Positions 26,577 through 33,057 of a stretch of 64,000 nt of DNA are shown piece by piece. The stretch is from Pontimicrobium aquaticum (GTDB taxonomy: Bacteria; Bacteroidota; Bacteroidia; Flavobacteriales; Flavobacteriaceae): NCBI RefSeq assembly GCF_005047595.1, contig NZ_SUPL01000009.1, positions 16,580 to 80,579 of the forward strand. The letters run 5' to 3'. Numbering within the stretch: position 1 is the stretch's first letter; the number at the start of each line of letters is the position of its first letter. The notes under the pieces are model-generated. The model saw only the letters and a program-made list of their open reading frames with translations, searched no databases and was not told where the DNA came from. The translations under genes were made by a program, and so were the position numbers.

Positions 26577-26795
26577 TTATTTTTCCTTACTGAGCTTTCG
26601 GTAAATCACAAAGCCTAAACCACCAATTAAAATATATGGAATAATCATTAAGTAAATAATCCCATTATTAATACCTTCAGCAGCTTTCATTCCATCTTCA
26701 CTTTCGAGAACTGCACGACACATAGCACATTGTGCCTCTGCATTAAGAGACACAAATAACATAAGTATTATTAATATGTTGTATTTTATTTTCAA
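26577..26795 (-). CDS. Small membrane protein with signal peptide and CxxC, linked to cytochrome oxidase assembly genes
   Basis: A 72-residue protein: signal-like segment MKIKYNILIILMLFVSLNAEAQ, then immediately a cysteine pair (Cys23 and Cys26, in QCAMCRAVLES), a short acidic stretch, one membrane helix (IIYLMIIPYILIGGLGFVIY) and a basic tail. After cleavage the cysteines would lie at or near the periplasmic N-terminus of a membrane-anchored peptide. It starts 4 bases after the DUF420 gene in a row with SCO. I do not recognise a named family. The context suggests metal or thiol handling during oxidase assembly, which is inference. Confidence 0.75.
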   Translation of the reverse strand: MKIKYNILIILMLFVSLNAEAQCAMCRAVLESEDGMKAAEGINNGIIYLMIIPYILIGGLGFVIYRKLSKEK

Positions 26796-26799
26796 AAGT

Positions 26800-27324
26800 T
26801 TAATAATAAGGTGAAATCAAAATATATACTATCACTCCAGAAACAGCAACATACAACCAAAGCGGAAAAGTGATTCTTGCAATTTTTTTATGTCTTTCAA
26901 AGTTACTAGTAATAGCTCGCACATAGGTTATTAATACAAATGGAATAACTGCTACTGACATAACTATATGCGTAATAAGTATGACATAATATACATATTT
27001 GACAAAACCTTCTCCTCCATATTTTGTAGAATCACTTGTCATGTGGTAAGCTACATACATTATTAAAAACATTACCGATAATGTAATAGCCAATTGCATT
27101 AGTCGTTTATGTAAGTTTTGTTTTTTATTTACAATAGCCCAAAAAGCGGTTACTAAAACCAATGCTGTAAATGCATTTATTGAAGCATAGATTGGTGGTA
27201 AAAAAACTGGTAATTTAGCATCGATTTTAACTCCAAACAACGCAGCAACCACTAATGGAATGGCTATGGACAGCACAACTATCCATTTATCATATTTCTT
27301 TTCTTTAGTTATATCTTCCTGCAT
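26800..27324 (-). CDS. DUF420 family membrane protein
   Basis: A 174-residue protein with about five membrane helices (for example WIVVLSIAIPLVVAALFGV and YYVILITHIVMSVAVIPFVLITYVRA). Histidines inside helices (AYHMTS and LITHIVM) and the ERHKKIARITFPLWLYVAVSGVIVY end are the usual DUF420 features. DUF420 genes commonly sit beside SCO and cytochrome oxidase genes, as here, and are thought to help oxidase or heme A biogenesis. It begins one base after the SCO gene stop. Confidence 0.88.
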   Translation of the reverse strand: MQEDITKEKKYDKWIVVLSIAIPLVVAALFGVKIDAKLPVFLPPIYASINAFTALVLVTAFWAIVNKKQNLHKRLMQLAITLSVMFLIMYVAYHMTSDSTKYGGEGFVKYVYYVILITHIVMSVAVIPFVLITYVRAITSNFERHKKIARITFPLWLYVAVSGVIVYILISPYY

Positions 27325-27325
27325 A

Positions 27326-28069
27326 TTACTCTTTTAAAAGCTTAGCTATATCCTCTTTTAACATGGTTATTTCTTCTTGTACACCATCTTCATCATAACC
27401 TTCTTCCTCGCTAATAATTCCATTATAGTAAATTTTGGCATTTCCGTAAGCATCTCTTCTAGATCTTATAAAACCATTTTTGTCAATTAGGGCAAAGTTT
27501 CCTGAATGCTCAAAACCACCTTCTGCTTCGCCATCTTCGGCAGTATAAAGATTAAAACCTTTATTTGCTAATGCATAGATGTCTTGTTGGCTTCCAGTCA
27601 TTAAATGCCAATTAGGGTTAGTTATACCATATTTTTCGGCGTATGCTTTTAGTACTTCCGGAGTATCGTTTTGTGGGTTTATTGTGAATGATGCTACACC
27701 AAAATCTTCATATCCAACAAAATTATTTTGAATTTGCACAAGATTCCTGTTCATTCTTGGGCAAATAGTAGGGCATGTAGTAAAGAAAAACTCTACCAAA
27801 TAAACCTTTCCTTCATAATCTTTATTGGTAATAATATTTCCGTTTTGATCTGTAAAACTGAACTCTGGAACTTTTTTAGCTTCACCATTTATTTCCAAAA
27901 AGGCCAATGGCTCATCACTCGATACTTGTGTTCCTGCCTTTTTACTTCTACTCTCCTCTCGAGTAATATCATTACTCGTAATTCTATCAACAATTCTTGG
28001 GATAAAAATAATCCCAAACACTAAAATTACTAGTGCAATTCCTACGTATGAATAATTAGTTTTTTTCAT
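27326..28069 (-). CDS. SCO family copper chaperone (SCO1/SenC)
   Basis: A 247-residue membrane-anchored thioredoxin-fold protein that delivers copper to the CuA site of oxidase subunit II. One N-terminal helix (VGIALVILVFGIIFIPRI) is followed by the periplasmic domain. The copper ligands are Cys99 and Cys103 in FTTCPTICPRMN and probably His188 in GGFEHSGNFALID. Its likely client CoxB, with an intact CuA motif, is encoded in the act operon about 26 kb away. The start overlaps the preceding SCO-like gene by 14 bases. Confidence 0.93.
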   Translation of the reverse strand: MKKTNYSYVGIALVILVFGIIFIPRIVDRITSNDITREESRSKKAGTQVSSDEPLAFLEINGEAKKVPEFSFTDQNGNIITNKDYEGKVYLVEFFFTTCPTICPRMNRNLVQIQNNFVGYEDFGVASFTINPQNDTPEVLKAYAEKYGITNPNWHLMTGSQQDIYALANKGFNLYTAEDGEAEGGFEHSGNFALIDKNGFIRSRRDAYGNAKIYYNGIISEEEGYDEDGVQEEITMLKEDIAKLLKE

Positions 28070-28775
28070 TTATTTTAATATCATCAGCTCTTCTTGATGA
28101 AGAGTCAAAATTTCCTTTTCTTTTTTGTCGGTATTCTGTAAATAAAATGCGTATATCTTCGCTCATTTTATTTTTTAATTCTGCTACCTCAACACAGTTA
28201 TAAGAATTTAAACTATAAATAGACTTGTTGGTTTCAACTTCGTTTTCGGTTCTATCGTCAATCCTACCTCTTTGATTCAATTCATTATCTACTATAAACA
28301 CATGGCTTGTAGCGTAGTTTCCATCTAATTGTGTCGTAGACTTTAAACTATTAAAAACGTTTAAAACATTTTTAGGTTGCCCATAAGCAAAATGCCAATA
28401 CTTTAACTCATCATACTTTAATAATTCTTTTCTTAATTCTGTTACTTGGTCTTGCGCGCCATTAGGAACTAATATTAATATTTGAAAACGCTTGAACCCT
28501 TTAAACTTATCGTAAATTAATTCTTTTAAGTTTAAAGCAGTGGTTGTTTGTTTTAAGGCTTCGCTTCCTAAAAAACCCACTACTGTTATATTGTCTTTAA
28601 AGCTAACTATATTACCATCTTCGTCTTTAAAATTAGCAACATCAACAACATTTGTCTTAACAGTATCTAACGGATTATAATTATGTTTTGATGGATACAG
28701 AAACAACAAAAACATTACTGGTAGAAAAAATAAAACTGACAGTATGATTGTTTTTTTTAGGCTCTTTTTTTGCAT
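28056..28775 (-). CDS. SCO-like thioredoxin-fold membrane protein lacking the CxxxC copper site
   Basis: A 239-residue protein with an N-terminal membrane helix (KKTIILSVLFFLPVMFLLFLY). The periplasmic part follows the SCO layout: VANFKDEDGNIVSFKDNITVVGFLG parallels the start of SCO, YWHFAYGQPKNVLNVF parallels NWHLMTGSQQDIYALA, and SHVFIVDNELNQRGRIDDR parallels NFALIDKNGFIRSRRD. At the place of the copper cysteines it has GSEALKQT, and its only cysteine is Cys194 in the C-terminal part. It overlaps the true SCO gene by 14 bases. It is probably a non-copper-binding assembly partner, but this is inference. Confidence 0.75.
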   Translation of the reverse strand: MQKKSLKKTIILSVLFFLPVMFLLFLYPSKHNYNPLDTVKTNVVDVANFKDEDGNIVSFKDNITVVGFLGSEALKQTTTALNLKELIYDKFKGFKRFQILILVPNGAQDQVTELRKELLKYDELKYWHFAYGQPKNVLNVFNSLKSTTQLDGNYATSHVFIVDNELNQRGRIDDRTENEVETNKSIYSLNSYNCVEVAELKNKMSEDIRILFTEYRQKRKGNFDSSSRRADDIKINEKN

Positions 28776-28779
28776 GGTA

Positions 28780-28787
28780 CAAAAATA
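28780..28787 (-). promoter_or_regulatory. Putative -7 element for the SCO cluster
   Basis: On the minus strand TATTTTTG lies four bases ahead of the SCO-like ATG and directly after the terminator of the subunit IV gene. If active, transcripts would begin almost at the start codon. Confidence 0.35.
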
Positions 28788-28789
28788 AA

Positions 28790-28814
28790 AAAGACGGTTT
28801 TAATAACCGCCTTT
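28790..28814 (-). terminator. Terminator after cytochrome oxidase subunit IV gene
   Basis: On the minus strand AAAGGCGGTT (28814-28805) pairs, with one G-U, with AACCGTCTTT (28799-28790), followed by T residues. It separates the ctaB-cox transcript from the SCO cluster. Confidence 0.7.
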
Positions 28815-28854
28815 ATCTATATGTTTTAACATATTACTATGTTGACTATTTTTA

Positions 28855-29238
28855 TTAAAAATCTGTTTTTACAAATCCATCATGATAGACATCAAAAACA
28901 TATCCTCCTTCTTGTAATAAAATAAAAATTAAATAACAAATAAGGAATACCGCTGTCCATACAACTACACGACGCAAACTTTTTGTTTCGTCTCTCATGT
29001 GCATGAAATCCCAAGTAATGTAATAAGCTTTTACAATTGTAAGGATAATAAATATCCAGTTTAAAAGCTTCATTCCTAAGAATGGCGCTTTTAAAGCAGC
29101 AGGTTTATATATACCTAATACTACCTCAACAGCTGTAACAATAGAAAGCAAAATTAATACTCCCCAAATTTTTTGGGTATTAGATTTAAATTTTATTAAT
29201 CCTCTTAATATTTCTAATTTATGTGCGTGATCTGCCAT
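28855..29238 (-). CDS. Cytochrome c oxidase subunit IV family protein
   Basis: A 127-residue inner membrane protein with three helices (VLILLSIVTAVEVVLGIY, LNWIFIILTIVKAYYITWDFM, VVWTAVFLICYLIFILL). The arrangement and the AYYITWDFMHMRDE segment match prokaryotic oxidase subunit IV (CoxD/CtaF-like). It is a small accessory subunit of the aa3-type oxidase. It follows the longer subunit III gene after 21 bases and is followed by a terminator, so it ends the ctaB-cox transcript. Confidence 0.9.
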   Translation of the reverse strand: MADHAHKLEILRGLIKFKSNTQKIWGVLILLSIVTAVEVVLGIYKPAALKAPFLGMKLLNWIFIILTIVKAYYITWDFMHMRDETKSLRRVVVWTAVFLICYLIFILLQEGGYVFDVYHDGFVKTDF

Positions 29239-29259
29239 TTTTAAATCGTGTTATCTAAA

Positions 29260-30240
29260 TTAAACAAGGTAGAAGAATGTAAATACAAATACCCAAACTA
29301 AATCTACAAAGTGCCAATAAAGCCCAACTTTTTCAACCATTTCGTAGTTCTTTCTTCTTTCATAAGTTCCTAATATTACATTAAAGAAAATAATGATATT
29401 AATAACAACTCCAGAGAATACGTGAAAACCATGAAATCCTGTAATGAAGAAAAAGAAATCAGCAAATAATGGTGAACCGTATTCGTTTGCATGAAGATTA
29501 GCTCCTTCAACAACTACTTTACCATTGTTTTTTATTTGGTTTATAGATTCTTCTCTTGATAATACTGTTTTATGTCCTTCCTCATTTATTATTTGTGTAC
29601 GAACTAATATGTTTTCGTTAGCTTCAAGTCCATGTAAAACTTCACTCACTGTATAAGTTGGCAAAGTACCTTCGCTTGTAAACCAAATACCACTTTTTCT
29701 TTGGTCTTGCACACGCTCTTTATGTTCGTCTATAACTGCAAAGTCACGAAGTGCCACTCTGTGACCTTCGTTATCTACAAATTGCAGAATATTTCCTCCT
29801 TTAGTTTGCACAGCACCATAATCTCCTTTAATAAACGTTGCCCATTCCCAAGCTTGAGAACCAACGAATATTAAACCACCAATAATGGTAAGGAACATGT
29901 AAATTGTTACCTTAGCTTTGTCCATTTTATGACCAGCATCTACAGCAAGCACCATAGTTACCGACGACATAATAAGCACAAAGGTCATGAATGCCACGTA
30001 AATCATTGGGTAATTCCCATGGAAAAAAGGTACGTGGGTAAAAACCTCATCAGCAATTGGCCAAGAGTCTATAAACTTAAACCTAGAAAACCCATAAGCT
30101 GCTAAAAACCCTGAAAATGTTAATGCATCGGAAACGATGAAAAACCACATCATCATTTTACCGTAACTTGCTTTTAACGGTTTGTTTCCGCCACCCCAAG
30201 TTTTCCCTTCGGTTCCAGTACTTACAACTGTATTATCCAT
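29260..30240 (-). CDS. Cytochrome c oxidase subunit III with large soluble insertion
   Basis: A 326-residue membrane protein of the heme-copper oxidase subunit III family. Helices and signature residues are recognisable: SDALTFSGFLAAYGFSRF, GSQAWEWATFIKG and, in the C-terminal half, FFFFITGFHGFHVFSGVVIN with the FHG..H motif, then VGLYWHFVDLVWVFVFTFFYLV. Between the helices, residues about 139-254 form a hydrophilic insert of roughly 115 residues that ordinary subunit III proteins do not have. It follows a second, short subunit III gene. Both probably belong to the same oxidase as CtaD and CoxB. Confidence 0.93.
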   Translation of the reverse strand: MDNTVVSTGTEGKTWGGGNKPLKASYGKMMMWFFIVSDALTFSGFLAAYGFSRFKFIDSWPIADEVFTHVPFFHGNYPMIYVAFMTFVLIMSSVTMVLAVDAGHKMDKAKVTIYMFLTIIGGLIFVGSQAWEWATFIKGDYGAVQTKGGNILQFVDNEGHRVALRDFAVIDEHKERVQDQRKSGIWFTSEGTLPTYTVSEVLHGLEANENILVRTQIINEEGHKTVLSREESINQIKNNGKVVVEGANLHANEYGSPLFADFFFFITGFHGFHVFSGVVINIIIFFNVILGTYERRKNYEMVEKVGLYWHFVDLVWVFVFTFFYLV

Positions 30241-30284
30241 AAAAGTTTTTTATTTTTAGAATTGCACAAAAATAATCAAATTTT

Positions 30285-30866
30285 CTATCTATAGAAATAT
30301 AAAAAGAAAAACAAATAGACCCACAGTATATCTACAAAATGCCAGAAAGTAGCCGCCAATTCTAAACCTAGCATATTCTGTGAATTATAACGTTGTTTAA
30401 AATGATTATAAATTACTACTAATAAGCAAATCAACCCAGCAATTACGTGCATAATATGTGCAAATGCTATCACATAAATATATGACATGGTTATATTACT
30501 GGTTGGACCTGTAAAATTGTAACCTGCTTCAATAATTTGATTAAAGCCCATAAACTGACTTACAACGAAGCCAACACCAAGTATAAGAGTAACTAGTAAA
30601 AATGCCGTTGTAGCTCTTCTATTATCAGATTTTAAAGAACGTTTCGCCAAAAAAAAGGTAACACTACTAACTATAATAAGTATTAAACTAATTATAAAGG
30701 CTTGTGGTAGAACAAAATCTTTTAACCAATCTTCTCTTGAACTACTTACTATAAAAGCACTCGTTAAACCTCCAAACGACATTACTAAAGAAATAATACC
30801 AAACCATAGCATCATTTTTTTCGCTCTTTTATTTTTTTCTTCTAAGGTTCCTTGTGTTAAATCCAT
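30285..30866 (-). CDS. Cytochrome c oxidase subunit III (short paralogue)
   Basis: A 193-residue membrane protein with five helices, the compact form of heme-copper oxidase subunit III. Features include GLTSAFIVSSSREDWL, the central VSQFMGFNQIIEAGYNFTG loop, FAHIMHVIAGLICLLVVIYNHF and the closing LAATFWHFVDILWVYLFFFLYFYR. It starts 3 bases after ctaB and is 44 bases before the long subunit III gene. Paired short and long subunit III genes are common in Flavobacteriia. Confidence 0.93.
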   Translation of the reverse strand: MDLTQGTLEEKNKRAKKMMLWFGIISLVMSFGGLTSAFIVSSSREDWLKDFVLPQAFIISLILIIVSSVTFFLAKRSLKSDNRRATTAFLLVTLILGVGFVVSQFMGFNQIIEAGYNFTGPTSNITMSYIYVIAFAHIMHVIAGLICLLVVIYNHFKQRYNSQNMLGLELAATFWHFVDILWVYLFFFLYFYR

Positions 30867-30869
30867 AAA

Positions 30870-31766
30870 CTATCTAATAAACTTATCTAAAACGTAAATT
30901 ATTTGTACTAAAGTAATATATAGTACACTTGCCAGCATTAACTGTCTTGCAGCTATTGTTGTTTTCTTCTTAAAAAGCTGTATTGCATAATACAACATTA
31001 CCAATCCTATAGCAAAAACAACTACTGCTCCAACAATGGTTAGTTTTAGCTCTCCTGTAAATCCGAAAACTGGAATAATAGAAACAAGAATCGTCCAAAC
31101 CGTATATAAAATTGTTTGTACTGCAGTACCTTTATCTCTTTTACCAGTTGGCAACATATTAAACCCTGCTTTTTGGTAATCATCATGTAAAAACCACCCT
31201 ATTGCCCAAAAATGAGGGAATTGCCAAAAAAACTGAAGCATAAACAAGGTTCCTGGTTCTATACCAAAATCATCAGTCGCTGCCACCCAACCTAACATAA
31301 AAGGAATGGCACCAGGAATGGCACCCACAAAAACTGATAATGGCGTTTTTGTTTTTAAGGGTGTATAAGCACTTGTATATAAAAAGATAGATATGGCACC
31401 AAACATGGCTGTTTGAGGGTTTATAATATAAAGTACCGTAATTCCTAAAACCGTAAAAACAGTTGCTAAAATAAATGCCGATTGCACAGACATACTTCCA
31501 GAAGGAATTGGTCTGTTTTTGGTGCGTTCCATTAAAGCGTCCAAATCGCGCTCAATAATTTGGTTATAGGCATTAGAGGCTCCCACCATAAAATAACCAC
31601 CAAAAGCCAATAATAACAATGTATAAAAATTAACCTCATCAGCACCTAACAAATAGCCAGCTATTGAAGAAAACACAACACTTAATGATAAGCGCATTTT
31701 TGTAATCTCTTTAAAATTAGAAATCACCGAGAGCTTAGCTATAGAAGAATTTGAAACCTTTGACAT
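30870..31766 (-). CDS. ctaB: Protoheme IX farnesyltransferase (heme O synthase)
   Basis: CtaB/CyoE adds a farnesyl chain to heme b to give heme O, the precursor of heme A for the aa3 oxidase. The 298-residue UbiA-family membrane protein has about nine helices and the first aspartate-rich motif NAYNQIIERDLDALMERTKNRP near residues 64-85; the second polar motif is in FLHDDYQKAGFNMLP. It is the first gene of the oxidase subunit III/IV transcript, with a promoter about 31 bases upstream. Heme A synthase is not in the window. Confidence 0.96.
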   Translation of the reverse strand: MSKVSNSSIAKLSVISNFKEITKMRLSLSVVFSSIAGYLLGADEVNFYTLLLLAFGGYFMVGASNAYNQIIERDLDALMERTKNRPIPSGSMSVQSAFILATVFTVLGITVLYIINPQTAMFGAISIFLYTSAYTPLKTKTPLSVFVGAIPGAIPFMLGWVAATDDFGIEPGTLFMLQFFWQFPHFWAIGWFLHDDYQKAGFNMLPTGKRDKGTAVQTILYTVWTILVSIIPVFGFTGELKLTIVGAVVVFAIGLVMLYYAIQLFKKKTTIAARQLMLASVLYITLVQIIYVLDKFIR

Positions 31767-31796
31767 TGGTCAGTTTGTGCTAAAGTTTTGCGCTGG

Positions 31797-31827
31797 CAAA
31801 GATACTTTTAAAATTGGTTTTGAGCAA
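31797..31827 (-). promoter_or_regulatory. Promoter of the ctaB-cox operon
   Basis: On the minus strand TATCTTTG (31804-31797) fits TAnnTTTG and a TTG lies 20 bases upstream. The ctaB start codon is 30 bases downstream of the -7 element. The region is shared with the divergent metallo-hydrolase gene, which has a near match (TATCTTTA) on the plus strand about 30 bases ahead of its ATG. Confidence 0.6.
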
Positions 31828-31908
31828 TGTAAAACATAAGTAATTCTATATTTAATAACCATACTAGAAGTTTAGTATCTTTAACGGACTTTAAAAAACT
31901 ATAGCATC

Positions 31909-32772
31909 ATGAAAACACTAAAATTATTCTTATCCTTATTTCTTGTAAGTACACTAGCAACTATGTCTGCTCAAAACAATGTTACCATTAAAACAACTAA
32001 GTTGTCTGACAATGTATATATGTTAGTTGGTCAAGGTGGTAATATTGGCGTCTCTGTTGGTGATGATGGTATGTTTGTAATTGATGACCAATTTGCACAA
32101 TTAACACCTAAAATTTTAGATGCTATTAAAGCCTTAAGCGATAAACCTATTCAGTTTGTGGTAAATACACATTTCCATGGCGACCATACTGGAGGCAATG
32201 CCAATATGAAAAAAGCTGGTGCTAAAATCATTGCTCATGATAATGTTTACAAACGTTTATTAGAAGGAAATAAAACCGATGGATTACCTGTAATTACCTT
32301 TAATGATAAGTTAAGTGTGTATATAAATGGCGAGCAAGTACTAGTGTTTCATGTTGATAATGCGCATACCGATGGTGATGCCATGTTATATTTTACCAAA
32401 AGTAACGTACTGCACACTGGCGATAACTATTTTCATAAACGTTATCCTTATATTGATGTGAATTCTGGTGGAAGTATTGATGGCTATATTGACGCGGTGA
32501 AAATGGCTTTAATGGTCATTGATGAAAACACAAAGATTATTCCTGGACATGGTGAGCTGTCTAACAAAGCAGAATATGCCTCGTTTTTAGAGATGCTCAC
32601 AAAATTAAGAGCTAATGTTCAAGCTGAGATTGATAAAGGTAAAACTGAAAATGACGTCGTTGCTAATACCGCTATTACCAAAGAGTACGACGACTTAAAC
32701 TATAGCTGGAATTTTATTACTTCTGAAAAAATTAGAAGAGCTATTTATATTAGTTTGTCAACTATGGATTAA
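31909..32772 (+). CDS. Exported MBL-fold metallo-hydrolase
   Basis: A 287-residue protein with a signal peptide (MKTLKLFLSLFLVSTLATMSAQ). The metallo-beta-lactamase fold is shown by NTHFHGDHTGGN (His88, His90, Asp92, His93), the third histidine of site one at His153 in NAHTDGDAM, Asp172 in LHTGDNYF, and His214 in IPGHGEL. The ligand set fits a two-metal hydrolase. The family is broad and includes lactonases, thioesterases and some class B beta-lactamases; nothing here proves antibiotic hydrolysis. It is probably periplasmic. Its 3' end overlaps the convergent small gene by 11 bases. Confidence 0.87.
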   Translation: MKTLKLFLSLFLVSTLATMSAQNNVTIKTTKLSDNVYMLVGQGGNIGVSVGDDGMFVIDDQFAQLTPKILDAIKALSDKPIQFVVNTHFHGDHTGGNANMKKAGAKIIAHDNVYKRLLEGNKTDGLPVITFNDKLSVYINGEQVLVFHVDNAHTDGDAMLYFTKSNVLHTGDNYFHKRYPYIDVNSGGSIDGYIDAVKMALMVIDENTKIIPGHGELSNKAEYASFLEMLTKLRANVQAEIDKGKTENDVVANTAITKEYDDLNYSWNFITSEKIRRAIYISLSTMD

Positions 32773-33025
32773 AAAATCGTGTGTTTTTCTTGAATTTGTT
32801 TAATATATATTCACATGCCTCTGCTTCAGTGTTAAATGTTCGTGAGGAGTGCTTCTCACCTAGCTCTTTATAGTAGACTTCATATTCATCCGTATTTTGC
32901 CCTTTTTTAATTGTCAAAGCTACTTTATTATCGTCGTCAGTCGAACCGAAAAGTCCATGTAAAAAATACTTGTTCTCAGAAACACCGCTTTTTTTGAGTT
33001 CATTATTTAATTCTCTAATAGTCAC
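32762..33025 (-). CDS. Small conserved-looking hypothetical protein
   Basis: An 87-residue soluble protein with no signal peptide or membrane helix, starting MTIRELNNELKKSGVSENKYFLHGLFGS. It has an alpha-beta pattern (KVALTIKKGQNTDEYEVYYKELGEK, then FNTEAEACEYILNKFKK). I do not recognise a family, although the pattern is plausible for a real folded domain. The tail overlaps the convergent metallo-hydrolase gene by 11 bases. Between it and remB lies the remB terminator. Confidence 0.6.
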   Translation of the reverse strand: MTIRELNNELKKSGVSENKYFLHGLFGSTDDDNKVALTIKKGQNTDEYEVYYKELGEKHSSRTFNTEAEACEYILNKFKKNTRFFNP

Positions 33026-33036
33026 ACTTAAAAAGA

Positions 33037-33054
33037 TTCCTGCCTTTGCAGGAA
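33037..33054 (-). terminator. Terminator of remB
   Basis: TTCCTGC at 33037-33043 pairs with GCAGGAA at 33048-33054; on the minus strand this is followed by TCTTTTT. It lies 3 bases past the remB stop and ahead of the small 87-residue gene. Confidence 0.7.
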
Positions 33055-33057
33055 GGA

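Noticed and set aside
31909..32772. Metallo-beta-lactamase as an antibiotic-resistance gene
   Set aside because: The fold and zinc ligands are present, but the family is mostly housekeeping hydrolases; nothing in the sequence or context shows beta-lactam hydrolysis.
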